DNA from: DASXZH01 sp036502005
Lineage (GTDB): Bacteria > Armatimonadota > Fimbriimonadia > Fimbriimonadales > Fimbriimonadaceae
Assembly (NCBI GenBank): GCA_036502005.1
Contig: DASXZH010000028.1
Coordinates: 10,059-74,058, forward strand
DNA length: 64,000 nucleotides
Direction of reading: 5' to 3'
Within the stretch, counting starts at the first letter, position 1. Every line of letters begins with the position of its first letter. The notes beneath the pieces are model-generated. The model had not been told where the DNA came from. It saw nothing but the letters and a program-made list of their open reading frames with translations, and made no database searches. This document shows, piece after piece, positions 54,808 to 63,780 of the stretch. A program made the position numbers and the translations under genes.

Positions 54808-56322
54808 ATGAAACGCAAGCTGATTTTCCCCCTCGTTCTCGGTTCGTGCTGTATCGTTGCTGCTTCCAGGCCTTCCCCAACCCCCAAAACGCCAACAAAG
54901 CAAGAAGAAGCCCTGACCGAGGGACTCAAGCTCTTCCGAAAGCCAGGCGCGATCCAGAATGGCGCCGCCTGCGCGACGTGCCACAGCCCCGACGGCATTG
55001 AGCTCGCCGAATACAACTTCGATGACGCCAACATCAAGAGAAGAGCTGAGCCCCACCTGGGCGAAGAGAACGCAGACAAGATCGTCGCCTACGTTCACGC
55101 CCTACGTCAAAAACTGGGCATCACCCATCCAAGAGACCCGATCGAAGATCGGCCACTTCAGCCGGGCGGCTCAGTCCTACCGGGAAAAACTGCAGAAGAA
55201 AGAGACCTAGCCTTCGGCCAGGAACTGCAACCCCTTCTCCCAACCTTATTCGGCCCCAGAATCGAAACGCTCGAACAAGCCAAGAAAGCAGAGCAACAGG
55301 TCCTCAGCCTCGATCCCACAAATCTAAGGGTAGGCATTCCGTTTAATCGGCTCTCAGAGGACTTCTTCCACGGTAAAGAACACTCTTCCATCGCCCAGTG
55401 GCTTCCGGAAGAGCCCCCAGCGATTCCGGCCGAGAACTTGGACAAGTGGTACGCGGCGGAAGACGCTTACCTCGCAAACCCCACTCCGGAAGGGGTAGCC
55501 GGCCTCATCCAACTTCACCGGCAATCGATGAGCACGGCCCGTTCGCTCGGTCTCAATGCCATGTCTGCATTCAAATTCAGGGCGATGCTTGTTTTGCAAG
55601 ACCGTATACGAAGGCATACCGAGACCGCGCCCGGCCCGGAATCGCAGGATGTACTGGCGACCAACACGTTCAACTCAATTTGGGAAGTGGGCGAAACCGC
55701 CCGTGACTTTAAAGGCAAAGGCCTCATGCTCATGGGAATGCAGCCGGACGAGCAGCTCAAAAAGCTTATTGGGCCGCCGTTGGAAGAGCAGCTAAGCCAA
55801 ATGCGCGCCGGTTGGTTTTGGGCGGGCTGGCTCTCGGACCAGGGCTTGTTTCGAACTTCGATCGACAACAAGACGAGGCTCGGCCTATGGTTTTCCCAAA
55901 GCATGTCGCAAGACGGCCCTTATCCCATCCACGATGTCTTTGCTGCTACGCGTCAGCAGGCTGTTCTTTCAAACATTCCGGAAGCGTGGACGGATGAGGA
56001 CAGGAAGAATCGACACCGCATCTGGGACTATGCGGGGCTACGGTCGTTTGGGGAGTACTTCACCGACATTCCTAAAACCGAACCGAATAAGAGCCTCTAT
56101 CTCAGGTTTGTCACTAACTGTTTTCGGATGAGCCTCCTTCTTATGAGAGAGGACATAAGAAAGTCTGGCACCGTATGGATTCGGAAGAGCGCAGAAGGAA
56201 ACGCCCAGCAACTGGCGCAGTTCGTTGAACAGCAGGACTTGGCCGATAAGACTGCTACCGAAGCTTTGATGGCAGACATCGTAAAGCTAGCGGCCGCTGC
56301 GAAAGAGATTCGGCCGGAATAA
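54808..56322 (+). CDS. secreted c-type cytochrome-domain protein
   Basis: The 504-residue protein begins at ATG 54808 with a signal peptide (RKLIFPLVLGSCCIVAASRP) and a heme-c motif CATCH in GAACATCHSPDG (near residue 60). The rest is helical and contains no second heme motif; it resembles large proteins with a single N-terminal cytochrome domain. It would be a periplasmic electron carrier or oxidase component. It starts 40 bp after tRNA-Leu. Confidence 0.8.
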   Translation: MKRKLIFPLVLGSCCIVAASRPSPTPKTPTKQEEALTEGLKLFRKPGAIQNGAACATCHSPDGIELAEYNFDDANIKRRAEPHLGEENADKIVAYVHALRQKLGITHPRDPIEDRPLQPGGSVLPGKTAEERDLAFGQELQPLLPTLFGPRIETLEQAKKAEQQVLSLDPTNLRVGIPFNRLSEDFFHGKEHSSIAQWLPEEPPAIPAENLDKWYAAEDAYLANPTPEGVAGLIQLHRQSMSTARSLGLNAMSAFKFRAMLVLQDRIRRHTETAPGPESQDVLATNTFNSIWEVGETARDFKGKGLMLMGMQPDEQLKKLIGPPLEEQLSQMRAGWFWAGWLSDQGLFRTSIDNKTRLGLWFSQSMSQDGPYPIHDVFAATRQQAVLSNIPEAWTDEDRKNRHRIWDYAGLRSFGEYFTDIPKTEPNKSLYLRFVTNCFRMSLLLMREDIRKSGTVWIRKSAEGNAQQLAQFVEQQDLADKTATEALMADIVKLAAAAKEIRPE

Positions 56323-56369
56323 AGAGAGCCGGAACCAGAGTAATCCGATTCCGGCAAAGGCCGATGAAG

Positions 56370-58004
56370 TTAGCGCCTGGCTACCAGTGTTTTCTGGGCC
56401 GGCTTAGCCGATGCAACCACGTTATTGCCTACGGCGAAGAGCACAGAGTTGTTAATCGCGTAGATCGTTCCGTCGGGGCCGATAACGGTCGAGGTGTATG
56501 CCTCGCCTGTTGGCGGCTCAAGCAGATGGTGATCGGTGATAGTGTTGGTCCAGAAGTCCCAGCGATAGACGTGGCCATCTTCCGAGTTTATGATCGCGGA
56601 ATGCTTGTTCACATCCACGGCAGCGGAGTTAATGCACCACTCGCAGGATCCTAGGCCGGTGTTATGATCGGGCAACGGGCCCAAAATGCCCATAACCAGG
56701 TTCATCACTTTAACGCCAGTCTGGCGATCAATGCCGCTGGAGTTGCTGGTCGGATCAAGAAGAGCTACCTTGTTATCGCCAATTGCGCCCGGATCCGAGT
56801 TGTGAAAGTCGGCGTAGTCGTTGTACTTGGTAAGAATCAAGTATTGGGCCGCGCCGGTATAGGAGGGCACAAGGTTGGCGGGAACTACGCTGGGAGTGTC
56901 ATCCCATCCAAATGCTCCGATTGGGAACGGGCTGCCGTTCGCATCGTTTGTATTTAGATTTGCATCCGCTTGGAACATCCAGCCGTGGCTTTCGCCGTAG
57001 TTGGCCCGAAATGCGCCCATAAAGACATGTCCATCAGGGGCAACCATTGGCGCTGCCGACGATTCCTGAATCAGCCAAGCGTTGTTTCCAGGGACCGAAG
57101 GGTCCATTAGAGCAGTGCTAGCTTCAAGGGTAAGCGAAGAAGCATTTACTTTTGCTAAGTAGGCAGGGCCGCTTCCGCCCTCATTATAGTAAACGCCGAG
57201 ATAGATGTGTTGGCCATCGCTCGACAAAGCGGGTGCAGAGTTTGTCTGGATTTGCGAAGCGCCTCCGGGAATGTTGAGCTTGGAGATGGCAACGTACTGC
57301 GACTGGTGAGTCGAGACGTTCATCTTAACGATTCCGCCCGCTCCCAGTTGCGGGAAGTTTGCGGGATCTGAACCCTTAACCGTATAGCCAAAGTAAATGT
57401 TGCCATTTCCGTCCGGCGTGATCGGCGTGTTGATATAAATGTTCGAGTAAGCGCTTGCGTTCGCCGTGTAATCGGCAAATGTGGTGTAAAAGACCACGCG
57501 GTTTTGGGTGTAGGAAGCCGTGTCCGCGTTAGAGAGGATCAAAACCGATCCGCCTGCCGCGCCAGCCGCAACGCCTGTATTCCAAACACCGTTTAACTTC
57601 ACCGGTGTAAGGCAGAGCGGGAACACGCTTGTCCAATCGTTCGGCCAAATGACTGGTGCCAGGAAGTCCGTTTTCACCGTGTAAAGGACATTACCGCTAG
57701 CTCCGTTTCGAGCCATAACGTGCCAGTTATTGTAATCGGTGGTGTTGTTAACAGTTTGGTTATAACGAAACGCGTACAGAACCGTGTTGCCTGGGCTAAC
57801 CACGGGAGAAGCGTAGTGAATAAAAACGGCGTTGCCGTAATAGCTTGGGTCATCATCGAGACCCGTGTGCCAATGATCGAGCGCCAGCGATTGACTGGCA
57901 CCATAGTACAAAGCCGAGTGTTGCGGCCCTCCCCCATAAGACGGCCACGAGTTGACGACAACACTGTTCGTCATCGCCGCTAGCAAAATATGCGCAACTA
58001 TCAT
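56370..58004 (-). CDS. secreted beta-propeller protein (PQQ-like/quinoprotein fold)
   Basis: The 544-residue protein has a weak signal and repeated blades such as NTPITPDGNGNIYFGYTV, SAPALSSDGQHIYLGVYYN, SAAPMVAPDGHVFMGAF and VIGPDGTIYAINNSVLF. This matches PQQ-like or YVTN propellers. No active-site residues assigned. Probably extracytoplasmic binding. Confidence 0.75.
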   Translation of the reverse strand: MIVAHILLAAMTNSVVVNSWPSYGGGPQHSALYYGASQSLALDHWHTGLDDDPSYYGNAVFIHYASPVVSPGNTVLYAFRYNQTVNNTTDYNNWHVMARNGASGNVLYTVKTDFLAPVIWPNDWTSVFPLCLTPVKLNGVWNTGVAAGAAGGSVLILSNADTASYTQNRVVFYTTFADYTANASAYSNIYINTPITPDGNGNIYFGYTVKGSDPANFPQLGAGGIVKMNVSTHQSQYVAISKLNIPGGASQIQTNSAPALSSDGQHIYLGVYYNEGGSGPAYLAKVNASSLTLEASTALMDPSVPGNNAWLIQESSAAPMVAPDGHVFMGAFRANYGESHGWMFQADANLNTNDANGSPFPIGAFGWDDTPSVVPANLVPSYTGAAQYLILTKYNDYADFHNSDPGAIGDNKVALLDPTSNSSGIDRQTGVKVMNLVMGILGPLPDHNTGLGSCEWCINSAAVDVNKHSAIINSEDGHVYRWDFWTNTITDHHLLEPPTGEAYTSTVIGPDGTIYAINNSVLFAVGNNVVASAKPAQKTLVARR

Positions 58005-58110
58005 AGATTTTCATTATAAGGGAAATGAGGAGCAGAGTGGTCAATAGTTTTCTAAGTTAGGTTGATTAACTCTAACAATATGTTAACAATAACGCGCTCT
58101 GCTCCTATGG

Positions 58111-59304
58111 TCAATCGACGATATAGCTGCCGTCGGTCGATTGGGTATTTTTCGGGGGCGAAAACTGAGTTCCTCCGGTTTGGCCAGAGGCATTAATAAG
58201 CGAACTGATGGATGCCACGAAATCGGTATCCGGAGAAGTGTCATTGCATTTGCAGTTGGGTGCATTAATTAATGACTTATACTCTGATAAGTAGCCGGTT
58301 CGGCAGAGGGTAACGCCGGAGCCTGTTGCCTCTATGGTCCCTCCAGTGTTTGCCAAAAAGCCCACACCGTCGATACCTTCGTTCGTCGCGGTTGCGCTAG
58401 CTGCTTCCATGTGCGCCCCTTTATCGGCGATGTAGCATGCGCCACAGAAACGGCAAGCGCAGGAATTTGCCTCCAAAGTCGCATTGCCGGAGGCGTAGAA
58501 GCCATATTGGCTTTGGGGGGTATTGAATGAAGTTGCCCCGGCGATGTTCATTGGTGACTGAATATCGATTAGGGAGTGGTTCAGCGAATAAACTGCGGCG
58601 AAATCAAACCCGTTCGTTGCTACCCCGGACCCGATAATAATAGTCGAGTTGTCTTGAGCCTGGATACCGGTGTCGAAATTGTTGATCGTTATCCCCATCA
58701 GCTTCATGTTCCCGCCGGTGCTAACCAACACTGCCACCGATGGCGTTCCACCCACTTCAACCGAGCCATTAAGGGTTAGGTTGAAGATTCCTCCAAACGA
58801 GTGGCCACTATCTAACACAAATCCCGTTGACGAAGCGGCGGAGCTTCCAAAGGTAACGGAAGCGCCATTCGATGTGGTCAACTGAATCGCACTTCCGCAA
58901 GGGTGATCCAAGTTAAATGAAGTCGTCAGAGTTTCGTTGCTGATTAAGTTAAGGGCGAGCACGGCACTTCCATCTATTCGGGCGTTGAGGATGTACTTCC
59001 AGGCTGTCGCAAGATTTGGAAGCTGCTGCTGGGCTCCGACGCTTAACGTGTCGGAAACTCGAACCTCGTTCATTTCCCAATAGCTGGGGTTCGCCGGCAC
59101 CTGCACTTTGCCTGCCGGCATCGCGGTAATGGCGCGATAGGTTTCGTTGGCATACTGGGCCAAGTCACCAATCTTGTAGGTGGAACTCGCGCTCCAAAGG
59201 GGCGGATTTGCTTGGCCGAAAGCTTTGGTGCCGGGGCCAAAAGCCAGTAGGCAAAGAACGGCATAAAGAACTCGGAGTCGAATGGTAAGGCAGCGCTTGA
59301 TCAT
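58111..59304 (-). CDS. secreted protein with carbohydrate-binding-like N-terminus, beta-helix-like (paralogue 1)
   Basis: The 397-residue protein has a signal peptide and a module LWSASSTYKIGDLAQYANET then YRAITAM, resembling CBM5/12-type chitin/cellulose-binding modules. The rest has repeating N/G/S-rich beta turns suggesting a parallel beta-helix. It has clustered cysteines (EANSCACRFCGACYIADKGA, then NAPNCKCND). It is a tandem paralogue of the next gene. No catalytic residues seen. Confidence 0.75.
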   Translation of the reverse strand: MIKRCLTIRLRVLYAVLCLLAFGPGTKAFGQANPPLWSASSTYKIGDLAQYANETYRAITAMPAGKVQVPANPSYWEMNEVRVSDTLSVGAQQQLPNLATAWKYILNARIDGSAVLALNLISNETLTTSFNLDHPCGSAIQLTTSNGASVTFGSSAASSTGFVLDSGHSFGGIFNLTLNGSVEVGGTPSVAVLVSTGGNMKLMGITINNFDTGIQAQDNSTIIIGSGVATNGFDFAAVYSLNHSLIDIQSPMNIAGATSFNTPQSQYGFYASGNATLEANSCACRFCGACYIADKGAHMEAASATATNEGIDGVGFLANTGGTIEATGSGVTLCRTGYLSEYKSLINAPNCKCNDTSPDTDFVASISSLINASGQTGGTQFSPPKNTQSTDGSYIVD

Positions 59305-59432
59305 CGCGGAAACACCTCGGAGGATTTTTTACAAGAGACCTGCTCTTGCAAACCAATATTATCAGCTTTGGTGCTGTGCCCGATTCTGTCCTGACGGGCT
59401 ATGCCAATTGGGATGGGGCAAGAAGTTAAGAT

Positions 59433-60623
59433 CTAGTCGGCAATGTAACTCCCATCGGCAGAAAGGGTATTTTTCGGAGTTGAAAACACCGTGCCTCCTG
59501 TCTGGCCGGCAGCATTGATCATAGAGCCGAGAAATACTTGGAAATCATCGGTCGAGCCTGGGTTACTGCAGTGGCAGTTAAGTGCATTAATGAAGGACTT
59601 GTATTCAGAAACGTAGCCGGACGTGCAAGCTTCGGTCTTGGAGTTGGACGCGTCGATGCTACCCCCGCTGTTGGCCAAGAACCCTGCTCCAAGAAGGAGA
59701 TTATTTTGCGCCGTTGAACCTACTGCTGAGAGATGTGCGGCGTTATCGGCCACAAAGATGTCCACGCAACCATAGCAGGCGCAGGAATTTGCCTCCAATG
59801 TCGAATTTCCCGTCGAATAAAAGCCGTACTGGCTGCCGGCAGTGCCCAGAGAAGTACCGTCCACGGTCATTGGCGATTGAATATCGATCAGCGAATGGCT
59901 CTCCGCATAGGCTGCCGCAAAATCAAATCCTTGAGGGAGAACTCCCGCCCCGACGATGATAGTGGAGTTGTCGCGAGCATCAATGCCGATGTCGAAGCTA
60001 TTTATCGTAACTCCTCCTAAGGTCATATTCGCCCCGCCCGTCACCAATACCCCCGCCGAATACGGTGCTTTTGGCTCCGTTGAGCCAACAAGCTGCAAAT
60101 TGTAGATTCCGGAAAAGACGTGGCCGCTATCCAATGTAAATCCCATAGACTTTGCTGCTGGGTTGCTAAAGGTGACCGAGGCCCCATTGGACGAACTCAG
60201 CGCGACGCTAGAGCCAAACGGGTGATCCAGGTTAAAGCTCGTATTCAGGGTTTCGTTGCTGATTAGGTTGAGGGTAAGGCCGGCACTGCCGTCGACCCGT
60301 GCGTTGATGATGTATTTCCAGGCAATAGTTAAATTCGGGAGTTGTTGCTGGTTTCCAACATTTAACGTGATGGGTGCGCTGACTTCGTGCATTTCCCAAT
60401 AAGTTGGGTTAGCGGGCACCTGCACGTGGCCGGCAGCCTGAGCAGTGATCACCCGATAGGTTTCGTTGGCGTATTGCGCCAAATCCCCAACCTTGTAGCT
60501 GGAGCTTGCGCTCCAAAGTGGCGGGCTCGATTGGGCTACGGACTTTACCGATGCGGCGAGCGTCAACAAACAGAGAACGGCACAGAAAATGTGTGATCGC
60601 AGGGAAAGGCAACTAGTTTTCAT
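59433..60623 (-). CDS. secreted protein, tandem paralogue 2 of 58111-59304
   Basis: The 396-residue protein shares the layout of the neighbour: signal peptide, LWSASSSYKVGDLAQYANET, beta-rich body and the Cys cluster EANSCACYGCVDIFVADNAA with NALNCHCSN. The pair arose by tandem duplication; sequence has diverged in the core, and Cys numbers differ. Function unknown; probably binds extracellular polysaccharide. Confidence 0.75.
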   Translation of the reverse strand: MKTSCLSLRSHIFCAVLCLLTLAASVKSVAQSSPPLWSASSSYKVGDLAQYANETYRVITAQAAGHVQVPANPTYWEMHEVSAPITLNVGNQQQLPNLTIAWKYIINARVDGSAGLTLNLISNETLNTSFNLDHPFGSSVALSSSNGASVTFSNPAAKSMGFTLDSGHVFSGIYNLQLVGSTEPKAPYSAGVLVTGGANMTLGGVTINSFDIGIDARDNSTIIVGAGVLPQGFDFAAAYAESHSLIDIQSPMTVDGTSLGTAGSQYGFYSTGNSTLEANSCACYGCVDIFVADNAAHLSAVGSTAQNNLLLGAGFLANSGGSIDASNSKTEACTSGYVSEYKSFINALNCHCSNPGSTDDFQVFLGSMINAAGQTGGTVFSTPKNTLSADGSYIAD

Positions 60624-60734
60624 TTGTAAAACACCTCAAGTGCTATCAGTCTAGAGTTCTAATATACGCCTTGATTTAGGCTTCTGAGATTTCGGCGAGC
60701 ACGATAGGTTTCGCTCTCTGGAATACTTGTTCAC

Positions 60735-61883
60735 ATGCTTACTCACCTGGCTTGCTCTATGTGCGGCAAAACCTACCCATTCGATAAGCCGATCAATACC
60801 TGCGAATGCGGCAAACCGCTCCTGGCGCAATACGATCTAAGCCCGGCAACTCTTGATCGTGCTGCGCTTAAAGACCGCGAGCCGAGCATGTGGCGTTACC
60901 GGGAAGTGATGCCTCCCTGCGAGCCTGTTTCTCTTGGGGAGGGTTTCACGCCCTTGCATTGGGCACCCAAGCTTGGCGAGAAATGGTACGTGAAAGACGA
61001 AGGCGTGAACCCAACTTGTTCTTTCAAAGCCAGGGGGATGTCGGCGGCTATTTCCATGGCCAAGGAACTTGGAATCTCGAAAGTTGCTGTGCCAAGCGCC
61101 GGGAATGCTGGTGGGGCGATGTCCGCCTATGCAGCAAAGGCCGACATGGAAGCCCACGTCTTCATGCCGAAAGATACACCGAACGCGTGTGTTGTGGAAT
61201 GCCGCTGCTTAGGTGCGCAGGTTACGCTCATCGATGGGCTCATTACAGATTGCGCGGCGGAAATTGCAAAGCGTAAGACCGAAGAAGGATGGTTCGATAT
61301 GAGCACCTTGAAAGAACCCTATCGGGCGGAGGGCAAGAAAACTATGGGCTACGAATTGGCCGAGCAAATGGAGTGGGTGCTACCGGACGTGATTATCTAC
61401 CCAACCGGTGGCGGGACAGGGCTTGTTGGCATGTGGAAGGCTTTTGACGAGATGGAGCGAATGGGTTGGATTGGCGCTAAGCGCCCCAAGATGGTGAGCG
61501 TTCAGGCGGCAGGCTGCGCACCGATTGTTAAGGCGTTTGAGAATGGCGAGCGCTTCGCGGACGAGTTTCCGAACGCTCATACTTCGGCTTCTGGTTTACG
61601 GGTGCCGCGTGCCATTGCCGATTTCATCATGCTGGATTTGATCCGGGTTTCTCATGGAACCGCGCTTACGGTTACCGATGAAGAGATGATCGCCTCCGCG
61701 AAGGAGATTGGCGCTAAGACGGGAGTCTTCGCCGCTCCAGAAGGTGGCGCAACCCTTGCCTCTGCCAGGAAACTTAGCAAAAGTGGGTTTATTGGAGCCG
61801 AGGATTCGGTTGTACTGTTTAACACCGGTTCCGGAGTGAAGTACATCGAGGCCTTGGGCGGATATCCGCCTGATGATAGTTAA
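60735..61883 (+). CDS. thrC: threonine synthase
   Basis: The 382-residue protein has a cysteine-rich start (CSMCGKTYPF, CECGKP), then GEGFTPLHWAPKLGEKW, the PLP lysine in TCSFKARGMSAA, and PTGGGTGLVGMWKAF. It converts O-phosphohomoserine to threonine. It is complete and ends inside a palindrome. Some homologues of this clade act as cysteate or threonine synthase; thrC is the likelier reading. Confidence 0.85.
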   Translation: MLTHLACSMCGKTYPFDKPINTCECGKPLLAQYDLSPATLDRAALKDREPSMWRYREVMPPCEPVSLGEGFTPLHWAPKLGEKWYVKDEGVNPTCSFKARGMSAAISMAKELGISKVAVPSAGNAGGAMSAYAAKADMEAHVFMPKDTPNACVVECRCLGAQVTLIDGLITDCAAEIAKRKTEEGWFDMSTLKEPYRAEGKKTMGYELAEQMEWVLPDVIIYPTGGGTGLVGMWKAFDEMERMGWIGAKRPKMVSVQAAGCAPIVKAFENGERFADEFPNAHTSASGLRVPRAIADFIMLDLIRVSHGTALTVTDEEMIASAKEIGAKTGVFAAPEGGATLASARKLSKSGFIGAEDSVVLFNTGSGVKYIEALGGYPPDDS

Positions 61884-61933
61884 CTATCATTGGGAATTTC
61901 TTATGATAGTTTTGGGGGGAAAACTATCATAAG
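61873..61933. repeat. two palindromes built from ATGATAGTT
   Basis: ATGATAGTTAACTATCAT (61873-61890) is a perfect palindrome containing the thrC stop. CTTATGATAGTTTT (61900-61913) and AAAACTATCATAAG (61920-61933) form a perfect 14-bp stem around GGGGGG. The ATGATAGTT word occurs four times. It may end thrC transcription or be a binding site. Confidence 0.75.
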
Positions 61934-61967
61934 GAATGGCTAGTGCTGGTAGAACTAACAACGCCAA

Positions 61968-62663
61968 ATGCTCTTTAAGAAAAGAATAGAACTCCCTTCT
62001 GTCCCTGCACTTCCTGCCGCTGAAATCGACTGGAAAGCGGTTGATTTCGTCGGCACAAATCCTGCGGAGGGGCTTGCCCAATTAAAGGTTTTGCAGATGG
62101 AAGGCTGCGACCCTCAGCATAGAGTTCTGGAAGTTGGATGCGGGGCTTTGATTGCCGGATTCCCGACCATGAACTATCTGAACAAGGGAAACTATGTTGG
62201 CCTCGATCCAAACAAATGGTTGATCGAGGCTTCTATGAAGTCCGCTTTGGTTACTAAAACTATAAAGGAGAAGGATGCCAAGTTTCTCTATAACGATCAG
62301 TTCGACGGCAGTGACTTCGCGCCCTACGATTACATTCTTTCGCACAGCATTCTCAGCCACACCTCGTTTGATCAGCTTAAGCTGTTTTTCGCCAACGCTT
62401 ACAAGGTCCTAAATAAAGGCGGTAAAGCGGTGGTTTCGATTCGCTTGGCCGAGGGTAACCGGTTCGGCTCGCCAGGCTCGAAGATCGCCGACGAGCAGTT
62501 TACAGAATGGGAGTATCCCGGCGTTTCCTTCTTTAGAAAAGCGACGGTGACCCGCGAAGCGGAGGCGGCAGGATTCAGCATCCGCTTCGAGGAAGAAATG
62601 ATACGAGTGATTACGTCGGTTCACAAACATTCTTGCCACGATTGGCTCGTTCTTACGAAGTAG
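61968..62663 (+). CDS. SAM-dependent methyltransferase
   Basis: The 231-residue protein has motif I in HRVLEVGCGALIAGFP, a second glycine-acidic YVGLDPNKW, and YDYILSHSILSHTSFDQLKL, all class I SAM methyltransferase signs. Substrate unknown. It starts 84 bp after thrC behind the palindrome repeats, and its ATG at 61968 has no strong ribosome site. Confidence 0.8.
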   Translation: MLFKKRIELPSVPALPAAEIDWKAVDFVGTNPAEGLAQLKVLQMEGCDPQHRVLEVGCGALIAGFPTMNYLNKGNYVGLDPNKWLIEASMKSALVTKTIKEKDAKFLYNDQFDGSDFAPYDYILSHSILSHTSFDQLKLFFANAYKVLNKGGKAVVSIRLAEGNRFGSPGSKIADEQFTEWEYPGVSFFRKATVTREAEAAGFSIRFEEEMIRVITSVHKHSCHDWLVLTK

Positions 62664-62665
62664 GC

Positions 62666-63523
62666 CTATCCTCCGGTTGAGAATCCCGGATACAAGGTCA
62701 TTCCGCCATCGATAAACAGGGTCGTCCCTGTGATGTAATCCGCGTCATCGGAAGCCAAGAACACGGATGCTTTACCGATATCCTGCGGCTCGCCAACCCG
62801 GTTGTATGGGATGAGGGTTAGGAGTTTTGCCTCCGCTTCGGGGGTATCCCAAGCGGAAGTGTTGATGGGAGTCTTAATCGCGCCGGGGCCGATGCCGTTT
62901 ACGCGTATCTTGTAAGGGGCAAGCTCCTGGGCCATGCTCTTCATAAGTAGCATGACGCCACCTTTCGAAGTCGCGTAGTTGACGTGCCCGCCCCACGGGA
63001 TTACCTCGTGCACGGAACTCATACAGATGATCTTGCCCGTTGCGCTAGAAATTTCCGGTTTCGGCCCTCGTTTTAGGAATTCCTGGACCGCTCTTCGAGA
63101 GCAGAGAAACTGGCCGGTGAGATTTACGCCAAGAACGAAGTTCCAGTGGTCAAGGGACATTTCCGCGAAGCTGGAGTCCTTCTGAAGGCCGGCATTGTTA
63201 ACCATAATGTCAATGGTCCCGTATGCTTCAACCATTTGGTCAAACATCGCGTTGACTTCATCCTCCTTACTTACATCGCCCTGGATCGCCATTGCTTGGC
63301 CGCCCGCTTTGTTGATATCGTCGACGATCTGCTGTGCGACTTCCGGGTTGAAAACGTAGTTGATAACGGTTGCCGCGCCTGCTGCCGCAAGGTGCCGGGC
63401 GACACTTTCTCCGATGCCGGAGTTTGCGCCGGTAACCATGGCGACCTGGCCCTTTAAAGGCTTGTGGGGATAATGCGCCACGATTTCAGACTGGGCGGGC
63501 TGGACAAAAACTGAGGTGGACAT
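62666..63523 (-). CDS. SDR-family dehydrogenase (glucose 1-dehydrogenase-like)
   Basis: The 285-residue protein has the Rossmann motif TGANSGIG, NNAG (VNNAGLQ), the catalytic Tyr-Lys in VNYATSKGGVM and IDGGMTLYPGF at the end. These are classical SDR features; subfamily sequence suggests glucose 1-dehydrogenase. It is convergent with the methyltransferase gene, 2 bp apart. Acts in the cytoplasm with NAD(P). Confidence 0.88.
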   Translation of the reverse strand: MSTSVFVQPAQSEIVAHYPHKPLKGQVAMVTGANSGIGESVARHLAAAGAATVINYVFNPEVAQQIVDDINKAGGQAMAIQGDVSKEDEVNAMFDQMVEAYGTIDIMVNNAGLQKDSSFAEMSLDHWNFVLGVNLTGQFLCSRRAVQEFLKRGPKPEISSATGKIICMSSVHEVIPWGGHVNYATSKGGVMLLMKSMAQELAPYKIRVNGIGPGAIKTPINTSAWDTPEAEAKLLTLIPYNRVGEPQDIGKASVFLASDDADYITGTTLFIDGGMTLYPGFSTGG

Positions 63524-63540
63524 AAAAGAGTGTTTACCCG

Positions 63541-63780
63541 TTCGTGACGGGGAAGGGTCGAAAGACGAATGTCGAAAGTCGAAAGCCGGAGAAGAAGAGG
63601 ATGGCGGATAGCGGATAGCAGATGGGTAGATTCTAGAGTTTCTTAGCGACTCTTTGACAAGTTTAGTTCTTCGAGCCTCTCCCGGTTCGCGGACTCACCG
63701 ACCTCCCCACTCGGGGGAGGTGTGGAGATGGACTGCGCCCAAATTTGTAGGCACCTCGTCAACAAAAACGAGGAATACAT
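63541..63780. other. intergenic region with short imperfect tandem repeats
   Basis: GTCGAAAGACGAATGTCGAAAG and GCGGATAGCGGATAGCAGATG are imperfect tandem repeats of 9-10 bp, split here into words under 22 bases. I see no gene. Related text occurs at 20310-20330 and in the prepilin leader. Confidence 0.4.
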
